In this document: positions 8,140 to 17,248 of the stretch, one piece after another
Position numbering within the stretch: the first letter of the stretch is position 1
Layout of the letters: every line of letters starts with the position of its first letter
NCBI RefSeq assembly: GCF_024611995.1
Contig: NZ_CP102509.1
Location: forward strand, 7,006,001 to 7,070,000
Direction of reading: 5' to 3'
DNA: 64,000 bases
Source: Streptomyces sp. NBC_00162
GTDB taxonomy: Bacteria; Actinomycetota; Actinomycetes; Streptomycetales; Streptomycetaceae
Notes under the pieces: model-generated
Databases searched by the model: none
Told to the model about the DNA's origin: nothing
Seen by the model: the letters and a program-made list of their open reading frames with translations, nothing else
Position numbers and translations under genes: made by a program

Positions 8140-9843
8140 TCAGAGCTTCGAGAGCTCGTCCACCAGGTCGTCCAGCCCCAGCGAACCCTGCGACAGCGCC
8201 GCCATGTGCCAGGCCTTCAGGTCGAAGGAATCGCCGTGCGCGGCCCGGGCGTTGTCCCGGCCCAGCAGCCAGGCGCGCTCGCCCAGCTTGTACCCGATCG
8301 CCTGACCGGGCATCGACAGGTACCGGGTCAGCTCGCTCTCGACGAAGTCCGCCGGCCGGCCGCTGTGCAGGCCGAAGAACTCCTGCGCGAGGTCGGGAGT
8401 CCACCTCTCGCCCGGGTGGAACGGCGAGTCCGCCGGGATCTCCAGGCCCAGGTGCATGCCGATGTCCACGATGACCCGCGCCGCCCGCATCATCTGGCAG
8501 TCCAGGTAGCCCAGACGCTGCTCCGCGTCCTTGAGGTAGCCCAGCTCGTCCATCAGCCGCTCCGCGTACAGCGCCCAGCCCTCGGCGTTGGCACTGACGA
8601 TGCCGACGGTGGCCTGGTAGCGGGAGAGCTGGTCGGCGACGTGCGTCCACTGCGCGAGCTGGAGGTGGTGACCCGGAACGCCCTCGTGGTACCAGGTGGA
8701 GACCAGGTCGTACACGGGGAACCGGGTCTGGCCCATGGTGGGCAGCCAGGTGCGGCCCGGACGGGAGAAGTCCTCCGAGGGACCGGTGTAGTACGGAGCC
8801 GCGGCGCCGCCCGGCGGGGCGATCCGGGACTCCACCTTCCGTACCCGCTCGGCGAGTTCGAAGTGCGTGCCGTCGAGGTTCTCGATGGCCTCGTCCATGA
8901 TGCCCTGCAGCCAGGACTGGACCTCGTCCACGCCCTCGATGTGGGTGCCGTGCTCGTCGAGGTGGCGCAGTGCGTCCCAGGGGCCGGCGCCGGGCAGGAT
9001 CTTGGCCGCCTCGGTCTTCATCTCGCCGAGCAGCCGGTGGTACTCGGACCAGCCGTAGGCGTACGCCTCGTCCAGGTCCAGGTCCGTGCCGTTGAAGTAC
9101 CGCGACCAGCGGGCGTACCGCTCGCGGCCGACGGTGTCCGGCTTGCCCTCGACGGCCGGGGCGTACACCGACTCCATCCAGTCGCGCAGTTCGGCGACGG
9201 AGGCGGTCGCGGCGGTCGCGGCCTCGTCCAGCTCGGCGCGCAGGGCTTCCGGGCCGGCGGAGGCGAAGTCCTCGAAGAAGGCGGGCTCGTCGCCGTTCTG
9301 GCCGGCCCAGGCGGCGAGCTGGCCGATCATGGTGGCGGTGGCGCGCGGGCCGCCGTACAGGCCCCGCTCCAGACCGAGGCCCAGGCTCTCCCGGTAACCG
9401 GCGATCGCGGCCGGTACGGCGCGCAGCCGCTCGGCGATCGCGGCCCAGTCCTCGTCGGTGTCGGCGGGGGTCAGCGTGAAGACCTCGCGGACGGAGTGCA
9501 CGGGGCTGTGGATGTTGCTGACCGCGCACAGGTCCTCGTCGGCCTCGTGGACGGCGAGTTCGGCCGTGAGGCGCTCGCGCAGCAGGCGGGCGCAGCGGCG
9601 TTCGGCGTCGCTGTCGGCGCCGGGGAGGCGCTCCGCGGCGTCGAGGCGGGCGAGGGTGGTGCGGGAGAGTTCGGCGACGGCAGCGCGGCCGGCCGGGGAG
9701 AAGTCCGGGAGCTTGCCGGAGCTCGCGGCGACACCGAGGTAGGTACCGGTGATCGGGTCGAGGGCGATCAGGTCGTCGACGTACGCGTCGGCCACCTGAC
9801 GGGGCAGCCTGGTGTCGCTGCCGTTGTGGAGGGTCTCTGACAT
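8140..9843 (-). CDS. DUF885 family protein (putative metallopeptidase-like)
   Basis: A 567-aa protein that fits the DUF885 family across its length. The conserved WYHEGVPGHHLQLAQW motif near residue 384 resembles a zinc-peptidase HExxxGHH-type site, and GFRPGQ-like C-terminal elements (ELTRYLSMPGQAIGYKLGERAW) are typical. There is no signal peptide, so it is probably cytosolic. The frame extends upstream to 9906, but the ATG at 9843 (MSETLHNGSDTRLP) matches the usual N-terminus. No clear Shine-Dalgarno precedes it. The substrate is unknown. Confidence 0.8.
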   Translation of the reverse strand: MSETLHNGSDTRLPRQVADAYVDDLIALDPITGTYLGVAASSGKLPDFSPAGRAAVAELSRTTLARLDAAERLPGADSDAERRCARLLRERLTAELAVHEADEDLCAVSNIHSPVHSVREVFTLTPADTDEDWAAIAERLRAVPAAIAGYRESLGLGLERGLYGGPRATATMIGQLAAWAGQNGDEPAFFEDFASAGPEALRAELDEAATAATASVAELRDWMESVYAPAVEGKPDTVGRERYARWSRYFNGTDLDLDEAYAYGWSEYHRLLGEMKTEAAKILPGAGPWDALRHLDEHGTHIEGVDEVQSWLQGIMDEAIENLDGTHFELAERVRKVESRIAPPGGAAAPYYTGPSEDFSRPGRTWLPTMGQTRFPVYDLVSTWYHEGVPGHHLQLAQWTHVADQLSRYQATVGIVSANAEGWALYAERLMDELGYLKDAEQRLGYLDCQMMRAARVIVDIGMHLGLEIPADSPFHPGERWTPDLAQEFFGLHSGRPADFVESELTRYLSMPGQAIGYKLGERAWLLGRDNARAAHGDSFDLKAWHMAALSQGSLGLDDLVDELSKL

Positions 9844-9930
9844 GGGGCCATCTTCGTATGCGAGACGGGGCCACGTCATCACCGTTTGACGCCGGCCTGC
9901 TGACATGAGAGGCCGGGCGGCACCTCCGGG

Positions 9931-9960
9931 CGGCCCGGTCCGCCCCGGTCCGCCCCGGTC
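9931..9960. repeat. 10-bp tandem repeat, three copies
   Basis: CGGCCCGGTC then CGCCCCGGTC twice, in the 186-bp gap downstream of the GNAT gene. The flanking GGGC/GCCC bases allow it to fold, so it may help transcription termination. No gene is visible in this gap. Confidence 0.55.
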
Positions 9961-10029
9961 CGGGCGAGGGGGACCGGGGCGTGCCGCTCGGAGCCGGCCC
10001 GTCGGGGTCGGTGCCGGTACGGCGCGGGG

Positions 10030-11442
10030 TCAGTGGCCGTGGCGGGGGCTCTGCTGCTCGCGCGGGAGCTCGTACGGGAGCCGCGAACTGACCGGGGTGG
10101 CATCCAGCCGGGCCGTGATCACCAGCGTGCCCTCCTCGATCTGGTAGTCGAGGGGCAGGCCCAGGCCGCGCATGGCGGCGACCATGCCGGTGTTGGAGGC
10201 CCGGGTGACGGCGTACACGCTGTCGCAGCCGGCCTCGATGGCCATCGAGATGAGCCGGCGCAGCAGTTCGGAGCCGACGCCGCGGCGCTGCCACTCGTCC
10301 TCGATCAGCAGCGCGATCTCGGTCTCGTCCCCGTCCCAGAGCAGGTGGCCGAGGGCGACGAGCTTGCCGGAGGCGGTGGTGGCGGCGAGGGTGCGGCCGA
10401 AGCGGGGGCTCAGCAGGTGGCCGAGGTAGCGGTCGGCGTCGGCGACGGGGCCGTGGTAGCGCAGGCCGAGGGTGCGCTCGGAGCAGCGGTCGTGCATCGC
10501 GCGGGCCGCCGCCTGGTCGGAGCCGTCGGCGCGGCGCACGGTGATCTCGTTGCCCTCGGGCAGGGTCAGCACGTCCTGGCTGCGGGGCACGCGCGGGCCG
10601 AGGCGGGCGTCGAGCTCGACCAGGGCGCGGGCGCGGGCGAACTCGGTCGGGGTGAACGGCAGGTAGGGCCGTTCCACGGTGATCGCGCCGCCCGAGGGGT
10701 CGCGCAGCCGCATGACCGTGGCCTCCAGAACCCCCTCGACCGGGGCGTCGGCGCCGGAGTTGGGGCGGCCGGAGAGGGTGGTCGCCGGGATGGAGTGGAT
10801 GGTGCAGCGGCCCAGCAGCTGGCGCAGTGCGAGCGGGAGCTCGGCGGCGTCCAGGGCGGTCCGGGTGGCCAGGCCCAGTACGCGGGTCGGGGTGTCGACC
10901 AGGTCGTGGGCGTCGGCGCGCTCGATCCAGGTGCTGTGGCCGCCGGCCCGGGAGATGGCGCGGCTGAGATCGGCGGAGGCCAGCTGCTGCGGAGCGCGCA
11001 ACAGGAACTCGTCGACGGTGCCGCCCTCGGGGAGCGGGTGCGTCTGGAGGGTGAGGATGTCGACGCCGTTGCGGGCGAGGGCGGTGCAGAGCGCCGCCAG
11101 GGAGCCGGGCTCGTCACGGACAGTGGTGCGCATCCGCCACAGGGCGGCGGTGGCCACGGTCGCGCCGGGGGCGGTGGCCGGGGGCGTATCGCTGGGCGCG
11201 GTGCTGTCCGGCGGGGGCGCATGGCTGTGGCGCCGTGCCCACCAGGTGTGGAAGGCCGCGGTGACCAGGAGTGCGACGGCCGAGGCGACCAGCAGGATCG
11301 GGCCCCTCGGGCCGTGCACGACGAGATTGGCGATGGCGTCGGCGACCGCGACGGCGCAGAAGAGCGCGGCGAGTTCGACGACGTCGCGACGCCAGTGGTG
11401 CCGGTGGAGACGCTGGGCAGGGGCAACATTACGGTCAGTCAT
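10030..11442 (-). CDS. Membrane-anchored ACT-GNAT fusion protein
   Basis: A 470-aa protein with three parts. Residues about 20-75 form two hydrophobic helices (VVELAALFCAVAVADAIANLVV and ILLVASAVALLVTAAF). Residues about 110-180 form an ACT-like small-molecule binding domain (TTVRDEPGSLAALCTALARNGVDILTLQT). The C-terminal 170 residues are a GNAT acetyltransferase, with acetyl-CoA motif A around EDEWQRRGVGSELLRRLI. The likely role is acetylation of a protein or small molecule under amino-acid control at the membrane. The start is taken at the ATG at 11442; a GTG at 11478 in the same frame is possible. Domain order and start are inferred by eye. Confidence 0.75.
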   Translation of the reverse strand: MTDRNVAPAQRLHRHHWRRDVVELAALFCAVAVADAIANLVVHGPRGPILLVASAVALLVTAAFHTWWARRHSHAPPPDSTAPSDTPPATAPGATVATAALWRMRTTVRDEPGSLAALCTALARNGVDILTLQTHPLPEGGTVDEFLLRAPQQLASADLSRAISRAGGHSTWIERADAHDLVDTPTRVLGLATRTALDAAELPLALRQLLGRCTIHSIPATTLSGRPNSGADAPVEGVLEATVMRLRDPSGGAITVERPYLPFTPTEFARARALVELDARLGPRVPRSQDVLTLPEGNEITVRRADGSDQAAARAMHDRCSERTLGLRYHGPVADADRYLGHLLSPRFGRTLAATTASGKLVALGHLLWDGDETEIALLIEDEWQRRGVGSELLRRLISMAIEAGCDSVYAVTRASNTGMVAAMRGLGLPLDYQIEEGTLVITARLDATPVSSRLPYELPREQQSPRHGH

Positions 11443-11604
11443 GCACACCACTGTGACGTAGGGGTGTTGCGTGATCACGAACGATCTGTGACCGATGGGT
11501 TAAGTGTCCATCTGGTCGATTTCACCCAGTTTTCCAGGTTATTTCCGACGTCGGGAGGGGGAGGGCGTGGGGCGGGCCGGTGCTTCGTGTGTTCACTGGC
11601 CTGC

Positions 11605-13173
11605 TCACTGACCCACGCGGCCGGGCTGGAGCGTCCTGGTGAACAGGACGCCTCCTCCTTGGCGCCGCAGCCGGACGGTGAGCTCTCCGCCGGTGCCGTC
11701 GATGTCGACCTCGCCGTAGTACGGAGGGTTCTCCGAGGGCGACATGTTGGCGAGCGGGGCCGACTGCACGTACGCCGTCTCCGGGCCGAAGGTGGCGTCG
11801 AGCCGCCCGGCGGGGAAGCCGCCCGCGCCGATCGGGCCGGAGACGAACTCCCAGAACGGCGCGAAGTCGGTGAAGGCCGCCCGCTCGGGCGCGTAGTGGT
11901 TGGCGGCCGTGTAGTGGACGTCGGCGGTGAGCCACACGGTGCCGGTGATGCGCTGGTGCTTGATGTGGCGCAGGAGTTCGGCGATCTGGAGCTCGCGCCC
12001 CAGCGGGGCTCCGGGATCGTCCTGGGCCACGGCCTCGAAGTTGGCCGCCCCGTCGGCGACGACGATGCCCAGCGGCATGTCGGCGGCGATGACCTTCCAG
12101 GTGGCGCGCGAGCGCGACAGCTCGCGCTTGACCCAGGCCAGCTGCTCGGGACCGAGGATGCCGATGGGGTCCTCGGTCTGGGTGCCGGGGGAGTTGGCGT
12201 TGCGGTAGGTGCGCATGTCGAGCACGAAGACGTCGAGCAGCGGGCCGTAGCGCATCACGCGGTACATCCGGCCCTCGGCGCGGCCGCCGCGCAGGTCGGT
12301 GACGGGGAAGTACTCGCCGAAGGCCTGGCGGGCCCGGGCGGCGAGGACGTCGGCCTCCCGGACGGTGTAGCGGGGGTCCTCGATCAGCTGGCCCGGATAC
12401 CAGTTGTTGCGCACCTCGTGGTCGTCCCACTGGGCGAGGACCGGGACCTGAGCGTTGAAGTCGCGCAGGTTGCGATCGAGCAGGTTGTAGCGGAAGTTCC
12501 CGCGGAACTCGGCGAGGGTCTCGGCGACCTTCGACTTCTCCTCGGTGGTGACGTTGCGCCAGACGCTGCCGTCGCGCAGCGGGACGGAAGGCTGGATCGG
12601 CCCGTCGGCGTAGATCGTGTCCCCGCTGAAGAGGAAGAAATCGGGGTCGCGCAGCCGCATTTCCTCGAAGACGCGGTAGCCGCCGAGGTCGGGGTTGATG
12701 CCCCAGCCCTGGCCCGCCAGGTCGCCCGACCACAGGAAGCGCACGTCGTGGCGGCGGGAGGCGGGGGTGGTGCGGAAGGTGCCGCAGACCGGCTCGCCCG
12801 TGCGGCGCGGATCGTCGGGGTCGGCCAGGACGACCCGGTAGTGGACCTGCTGTCCGGGCGGCAGGTCGCGCAGGACGGTGGTGCCGGTGAAATCGCCGGA
12901 CGGGCCGAGCAGCGGGCCGCGGTGGCGGCGTACGGCGTAGCGGAACGCCTCGCTCGGGGAGGTGTCGACGTACATCCGCGCGGGGCGGTCGGAGCGGGTC
13001 CATACCGTGGCCGAGTGCGCGGTGATCTCGCCGGACTGGACGCCCCAGAGAGCCTGCGGCCGCCCGGAGCGGGCGAAGGCGGGGGCGGCGAGTGCCGGGG
13101 CGGCGAGCAGCGCGGTGGACAGGGCGAGGGAACCGCCGAGGAGGGTCCGTCGGGTGTGCGGGTTCGGTGCCAT
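11605..13173 (-). CDS. phoD: Alkaline phosphatase D (PhoD), Tat-exported
   Basis: A 522-aa PhoD-family phosphatase/phosphodiesterase. The N-terminus has a twin-arginine signal (HTRRTLLGGSLALSTALLAAPALAAPAFA), so it folds before export. The metal-binding blocks are visible: WSGDLAGQGWG, FFLFSGDTIYADGP, AQWDDHEVRNNW and the late ADVHYTAANHY. It should release phosphate from organic esters outside the cell using Fe3+/Ca2+, as characterised PhoD does. Phosphate control by PhoP is usual for the family; I did not find a clear PHO box. It is followed on the same strand by the ACT-GNAT gene after a 162-bp gap. Confidence 0.9.
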   Translation of the reverse strand: MAPNPHTRRTLLGGSLALSTALLAAPALAAPAFARSGRPQALWGVQSGEITAHSATVWTRSDRPARMYVDTSPSEAFRYAVRRHRGPLLGPSGDFTGTTVLRDLPPGQQVHYRVVLADPDDPRRTGEPVCGTFRTTPASRRHDVRFLWSGDLAGQGWGINPDLGGYRVFEEMRLRDPDFFLFSGDTIYADGPIQPSVPLRDGSVWRNVTTEEKSKVAETLAEFRGNFRYNLLDRNLRDFNAQVPVLAQWDDHEVRNNWYPGQLIEDPRYTVREADVLAARARQAFGEYFPVTDLRGGRAEGRMYRVMRYGPLLDVFVLDMRTYRNANSPGTQTEDPIGILGPEQLAWVKRELSRSRATWKVIAADMPLGIVVADGAANFEAVAQDDPGAPLGRELQIAELLRHIKHQRITGTVWLTADVHYTAANHYAPERAAFTDFAPFWEFVSGPIGAGGFPAGRLDATFGPETAYVQSAPLANMSPSENPPYYGEVDIDGTGGELTVRLRRQGGGVLFTRTLQPGRVGQ

Positions 13174-13279
13174 CGGTGTGTCTCCAGGGGGCGGCGAGAT
13201 CGGGCCGGACCAGCGTGCCGCCGCACACCGGCCCGGCCGCGTCTCCCACGCGAACCTCGGATGAACAGCCGTCAGCGGC

Positions 13280-14134
13280 TCAGGCAGCCGTACGAGTTGC
13301 CGTGCTACGGGCCGTGTCCAGGACGACCCGGGCGACCAGCGCGGGGTCGTCGCTCATCGGTACGTGGCCACAGTCCGGCAGTCGCACCAGCCGGGCGCCG
13401 GGGACGGTCTGCTTGGCGCGCACGCCCTGGCGGCGCAGGAGCAGCCGGTCGCGGGTGCCCCAGGCGATGGTGACCGGCAGGCCGGGAACGTCGTCGGTGA
13501 ACCGTACGGAACCGCCCGCGGCCAGGGTCTTCTCGAAGCCGGTGGCATCGCGCAGGGCGAGGGTCTCGGCGACCACGGCCTCGGGCGAACGGCGGGCCGG
13601 GCGGGCATAGATGGTGCCGGTGAGCGCGGTCCGGCCGGCGGCGGTGCGTGAGAGCCGCTCCAGCGCGGGGCGGGGCAGTGCCTTGGCGCCGGCGCGCATC
13701 GCGAGGAGGGTGGCGAAGGCGTAGCGGCGTTCACCCTCGGTCCAGAACCCGGCGGGGGAGAGCGCCGTGACCGAGCGGACCAGGCCTATCCGGCCCATCT
13801 CGAGCGCGAGCAGGCCGCCGAGCGAGTTGCCCGCCACGTGCGGGCGCTCGACGCTGAGCGCGGCGCAGAGCGCCCCCAGGGCCGGGGCGACGGTACCCAG
13901 GTCGTACGGGACCCCGTCGGGCAGCGGCTCCGAGACGCCGAAGCCGGGCAGATCGACGGCGATCACGTCGTGCTCGGCGGCCAGGATGTCGGTCACGGGG
14001 TGCCAGGCCTGGAGGTGGTGGCCTATGCCGTGCAGCAGAAGAAGCGGTTCGCCCGCGCCCTTGCGCTCGTAGGCGACGGTGGCGTTGCGCGGGCCCAGCG
14101 GCGAATCGATGGTGAACGAGACCGTGGCGGTCAT
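13280..14134 (-). CDS. Alpha/beta hydrolase
   Basis: A 284-aa alpha/beta hydrolase fold protein. The oxyanion-hole region is LLLLHGIGHHLQAW, the nucleophile Ser sits in VAGNSLGG (the family G-x-S-x-G elbow), and the catalytic His is in LPDCGHVPMSDDP near the C-terminus. An Asp in the AWGTRDRLLL strand completes the triad. It looks like an epoxide hydrolase or esterase-type enzyme; the substrate is unknown. There is no signal peptide. It is divergent from the GntR-type gene across a 297-bp gap that holds only promoter-like sequence. Confidence 0.85.
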   Translation of the reverse strand: MTATVSFTIDSPLGPRNATVAYERKGAGEPLLLLHGIGHHLQAWHPVTDILAAEHDVIAVDLPGFGVSEPLPDGVPYDLGTVAPALGALCAALSVERPHVAGNSLGGLLALEMGRIGLVRSVTALSPAGFWTEGERRYAFATLLAMRAGAKALPRPALERLSRTAAGRTALTGTIYARPARRSPEAVVAETLALRDATGFEKTLAAGGSVRFTDDVPGLPVTIAWGTRDRLLLRRQGVRAKQTVPGARLVRLPDCGHVPMSDDPALVARVVLDTARSTATRTAA

Positions 14135-14311
14135 GCTGCTCCTCGTCGGGTGGACGCGTACGAGACAGGCTGTCAGTAGTACCCACCGCCATGATTACCG
14201 CCCGGTAGGCCTTGACTACAAGCCTTTGGGACGTTCCGGGTGCACGAGAACATCCCGTGAACGGCTTGATACGTATGCCCGGTCTGCCCGGCAAAGGCAT
14301 GAGCATTGGTC

Positions 14312-14340
14312 TTGACCAAGGGGGTGCACCGTCCTATCGT
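14312..14340 (+). promoter_or_regulatory. Promoter of the GntR-type regulator gene
   Basis: TTGACC (14312-14317) and TATCGT (14335-14340) are exactly 17 nt apart, a good match to a housekeeping sigma factor (HrdB) promoter. The GTG start with its AGGAGG site lies about 90 nt downstream. Confidence 0.6.
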
Positions 14341-14431
14341 CGCAGGGATAGTGCAGGAACCTTTAATAAACAAGGGCGCGGAACTGCCGCTGGAACACAC
14401 GGCGAGTGCAGCGATGGCAGGAGGATTCAGG

Positions 14432-15238
14432 GTGGGGACCACGCAGCTCGAAACGGTGCCGGAGCCGAAGTACTGGCACCTCAAGACCGTCCTCAGCGAA
14501 GCGCTCGACCAGGACTTCGCCGTCGGCGAGGTGCTGCCCAACGAGCGTGAACTCGCAGCCCGTTTCGGAGTTGCCCGCGCGACCCTGCGTCAGGCGCTGG
14601 AGCAGCTCGAGCTCGAAGGCCGCCTGCAGCGGCGCCGCGGTGTCGGTACCACGGTCGCCCCGCCGCGCGTCGGCGTCGCCGTCGGCAGTGCGCAGCACAG
14701 CTGGCCCGGTGAGGTCGTCGACGGCTGGGAGCCGGTGGACGCGGGCGAGGGCCTGCCGTCGGCGGCGGTCCTCAGGCTTCTCGTCGCGGGCGGGGTTGCG
14801 GGCGCGGGTACGGCTGGGGGCACGGGCGGGGGCTTCGCCGCCGACCAGCCCGTCCACACGGTCCGCCGGACCCGGGTCACCCAGGGCCAGGTCGTCGCCG
14901 CCGAACTGCTCTACGTCCCGGCCGCCTCCGTACCCGGACTCACCGGCATCGAGGCCCCGGCCGGACCCGCCCGCGCCCGTGCCGTCCTGCGCGAGCTCCA
15001 GCGGCTGGTCCTGGACGGCCAGGACCGCTCCGTGGAGCTCGGTTCCGCCCGGGCCGACGACGCCAAGGAGCTGGACCGGCTGCCCGGCGCCCCGGTCCTC
15101 CTGGTCACCACGCGGTACTTCACCGCCGCGGGCACGGCCGCCGTCTCGGTGGCCACCTACCGCGCCGACACCTGCCGCCTGACCTTCGGCGACTCGGGTG
15201 ACGTCGAGATCACCCACGAGCCGCGCGTCGCCTCCTGA
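14432..15238 (+). CDS. GntR family regulator (HutC/DasR type)
   Basis: A 268-aa regulator. An N-terminal winged helix-turn-helix (about residues 10-75; LPNERELAARFGVARATLRQALEQLELEGRLQRRRGVG) is followed by a UTRA effector domain running to the C-terminus. DasR-type members sense phosphosugars and control N-acetylglucosamine uptake and development. This protein has the same architecture, but its ligand is unknown. The frame is open upstream to 14306; I chose the GTG at 14432 because AGGAGG (14419-14424) sits 7 nt before it. It converges on the ROK regulator with a hairpin between. Confidence 0.85.
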   Translation: MGTTQLETVPEPKYWHLKTVLSEALDQDFAVGEVLPNERELAARFGVARATLRQALEQLELEGRLQRRRGVGTTVAPPRVGVAVGSAQHSWPGEVVDGWEPVDAGEGLPSAAVLRLLVAGGVAGAGTAGGTGGGFAADQPVHTVRRTRVTQGQVVAAELLYVPAASVPGLTGIEAPAGPARARAVLRELQRLVLDGQDRSVELGSARADDAKELDRLPGAPVLLVTTRYFTAAGTAAVSVATYRADTCRLTFGDSGDVEITHEPRVAS

Positions 15239-15250
15239 ACGAGCCCGACA

Positions 15251-15290
15251 ACCAGCCCGACCCAGCCTGAACCAGCCCGACCCACCCTGA
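15251..15290. repeat. 20-bp tandem duplication
   Basis: ACCAGCCCGACCCAGCCTGA (15251-15270) is repeated at 15271-15290 with one base change, between the GntR stop and the terminator hairpin. It is non-coding. Confidence 0.7.
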
Positions 15291-15294
15291 GACA

Positions 15295-15330
15295 CCCGCC
15301 GCCGGCAGGCCCTGCCTTCCGGCCGGCGGG
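15295..15330. terminator. Hairpin between convergent GntR and ROK genes
   Basis: CCCGCCGCCGG is mirrored, with a slightly imperfect match, by CCGGCCGGCGGG around a loop of about 13 nt. It lies between two stops (15238 and 15334) and so probably ends both transcripts. Confidence 0.65.
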
Positions 15331-15333
15331 TCG

Positions 15334-16491
15334 TCAGGGGCGGCGGGCCGTGACCGTCTTCTCCACCGCGAAGAGCTCTTCCTCGACGTGGTCGAGCGCG
15401 AGCCGCAGGGCCCCGGTGGCCACCGCGGCCTCGCCGAGCAGCGAGAGGGCCACCCTGGGCGGACGCAGGCAGTAGCGTTCCAGCTCCTGGCGGAGGGGGT
15501 CCAGGACCCCGTCCAGGCCGGCCGCCCAGCCGCCGACGACGACCAGCTCCGGATCCATCGCCAGGACCAGCGCCGCCACGTCGTGGACCAGCCGCTGGAT
15601 GAACCGCTGCACGGCCGCCACCGCGCGCTCGTCGCCCCGCCGGGCCATCGCGAAGACCTCGGCGACGGCGGGTTCGTCCAGCGGGTGCAGCGGTTCGCCG
15701 GTGGTGGACAGCAGCCTCTCGGGAGTGACCTCCCGGCCCAGCAGGTGCAGGGCGCCGATCTCACCGGCCGCCCCGCCGAAGCCCCGGTGCAGCCGGCCAC
15801 CGATCAGCGAGCCCGCGCCCGGGCTGAGCCCCGCCATCACGAACACCATGTCGTCGGTGTCCCGCGCGGCCCCCTTCCAGTGCTCGGCGACCGCCGCCGC
15901 GTTGGCGTCGTTCTCCACATGCACCGGGCAGCGGAACGAGCGCCGCAGCCGATCCCCGAGCGGAAGCCCGGTCCAGCCGGGCAGCGCGGTGCCGAGGCGG
16001 ACCGTGCCGTCCGCCTCCACAATCCCGGGGCTGCCGACGCCGACCGCCCGCAGGGAGTCGCGCGGGACCCCGGCGCGGCGCAGCAGGTCCGCGACCGCCG
16101 CCCGTACCCGTTCCAGCCGTTCGTCGGCCGAAGCCGCCTCGGCGACCTCCTTGGTACCGGCGCCGATGACCCGCCCGTCCAGCCCGGACAGCAGTACCGC
16201 GACCCGGTGCGAGCCGATCTCGATGCCGAGCAGGTGGCCCGCCTCGGCCCGGAACCGGAACCTTCGCGCAGGACGCCCCTGCCGGCGCGCGCCTTCCTCG
16301 GCGTCTGCCTCGACGACGAGCCCGGTTCCGATCAGCCCTTCGACGACTCCCTCGACGGTGGGCCGGGAGAGCCCGGTCACCCGGGTGAGATCGGTGAGGG
16401 TCGGCGATTCGGCCGCGCGCAGTGCCCGAAGCACCACGGCGGAGTTGATCCGCCGCAGCAGGGAGGGGTCCCCGCCGGTCAGCTGCCCCAA
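15334..16491 (-). CDS. ROK family transcriptional regulator
   Basis: A 385-aa protein with an N-terminal winged helix (about residues 10-75; LTDLTRVTGLSRPTVEGVVEGLIGTGLV) and a C-terminal ROK sugar-kinase-like domain (LLGIEIGSHRVAVLLSGLDG, VGVGSPGIV, ENDANAAAVAEHW). Such proteins (NagC/XylR type) repress sugar-use genes. The cysteine-rich zinc motif found in many ROK proteins after the GEIGAL segment is absent (HLLGREVTPERLLSTTGE), so metal binding may be lost. The target genes are not evident nearby. Confidence 0.85.
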   Translation of the reverse strand: MGQLTGGDPSLLRRINSAVVLRALRAAESPTLTDLTRVTGLSRPTVEGVVEGLIGTGLVVEADAEEGARRQGRPARRFRFRAEAGHLLGIEIGSHRVAVLLSGLDGRVIGAGTKEVAEAASADERLERVRAAVADLLRRAGVPRDSLRAVGVGSPGIVEADGTVRLGTALPGWTGLPLGDRLRRSFRCPVHVENDANAAAVAEHWKGAARDTDDMVFVMAGLSPGAGSLIGGRLHRGFGGAAGEIGALHLLGREVTPERLLSTTGEPLHPLDEPAVAEVFAMARRGDERAVAAVQRFIQRLVHDVAALVLAMDPELVVVGGWAAGLDGVLDPLRQELERYCLRPPRVALSLLGEAAVATGALRLALDHVEEELFAVEKTVTARRP

Positions 16492-16593
16492 CGTGTGTCC
16501 TCCCAGCCGGCGAGCCTGTCAGCCGGATCGTACTGCGCACCCGCCACGGCGGCGAGAAGTGGCCCCTTCATCGGCCGGAATGTGCCCTTCCTC

Positions 16594-17244
16594 TCAGGCC
16601 GGGGCGACGAAGCCCGACTCGTACGCCGTGATCACCGCCTGGGTCCGGTCGCGCGCCCCCAGCTTCGCCAGGATCGCGCTGACGTGTGACTTCACCGTCT
16701 CCGCACCGATGATCAACTCGCCGGCGATCTCCACGTTGGTCAGCCCCCGCGCCATGAGCCGCAGCACCGATTCCTCCCGCTCGGTCAGGGCCGCCCGCTC
16801 CAGCGCGGCCCGGGCCTGGCGGTTGCCGTACTCCGCGGCCAGCGCCCGCACCGCGGCCGGGAAGAGCAGGGTCTCGCCCTCCGCCACCAGCCGTACCGCG
16901 TGCACGATCTCCGAGGGGCGCGCCCGCTTGAGCAGGAACCCGTCCGCGCCGGCCCTCAGCGCCTGGTAGACGTACTCGTCGTTCTCGAAGGTCGTGACCA
17001 CCAGGATCTTCGGCGGGGAGTCCACCGACCGCAGGACCGCCCGGGTCGCCTCGATCCCGTCGAGCAGCGGCATCCGCACATCCATCGCCACCACGTCGGG
17101 CCGCAGCTGCCGTACGAGCGGGACGACCGAGGCGCCGTCGGCCGCCTCACCCACCACTTCGATGTCGGGCTGGGCTTCCAGGACGGCGCGCAGACCCGCG
17201 CGCACCAGGGGTTCGTCGTCGACGAGCAGTACGGTAACCGGCAT
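16594..17244 (-). CDS. Two-component response regulator (NarL/LuxR type)
   Basis: A 216-aa response regulator. The receiver domain starts TVLLVDDEPLVRAG, with the phospho-acceptor Asp in VVAMDVRMPLLDG (about residue 53) and the Lys in FLLKRARPSE. The C-terminal LuxR helix-turn-helix is LTEREESVLRLMARGLTNVEIAGELIIGAETVKSHVSAIL. The frame is open to 17340, but the ATG at 17244 (MPVTVLLVDDEP) fits the domain start. It lies 4 nt after the histidine kinase stop, so the two form one operon. Confidence 0.92.
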   Translation of the reverse strand: MPVTVLLVDDEPLVRAGLRAVLEAQPDIEVVGEAADGASVVPLVRQLRPDVVAMDVRMPLLDGIEATRAVLRSVDSPPKILVVTTFENDEYVYQALRAGADGFLLKRARPSEIVHAVRLVAEGETLLFPAAVRALAAEYGNRQARAALERAALTEREESVLRLMARGLTNVEIAGELIIGAETVKSHVSAILAKLGARDRTQAVITAYESGFVAPA

Positions 17245-17248
17245 CCGG

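Noticed and set aside
10033..13473. A 1146-codon plus-strand frame across the GNAT and PhoD genes
   Set aside because: It runs opposite two well-supported proteins and contains only Gly/Ala/Arg/Val-rich sequence with no domain.
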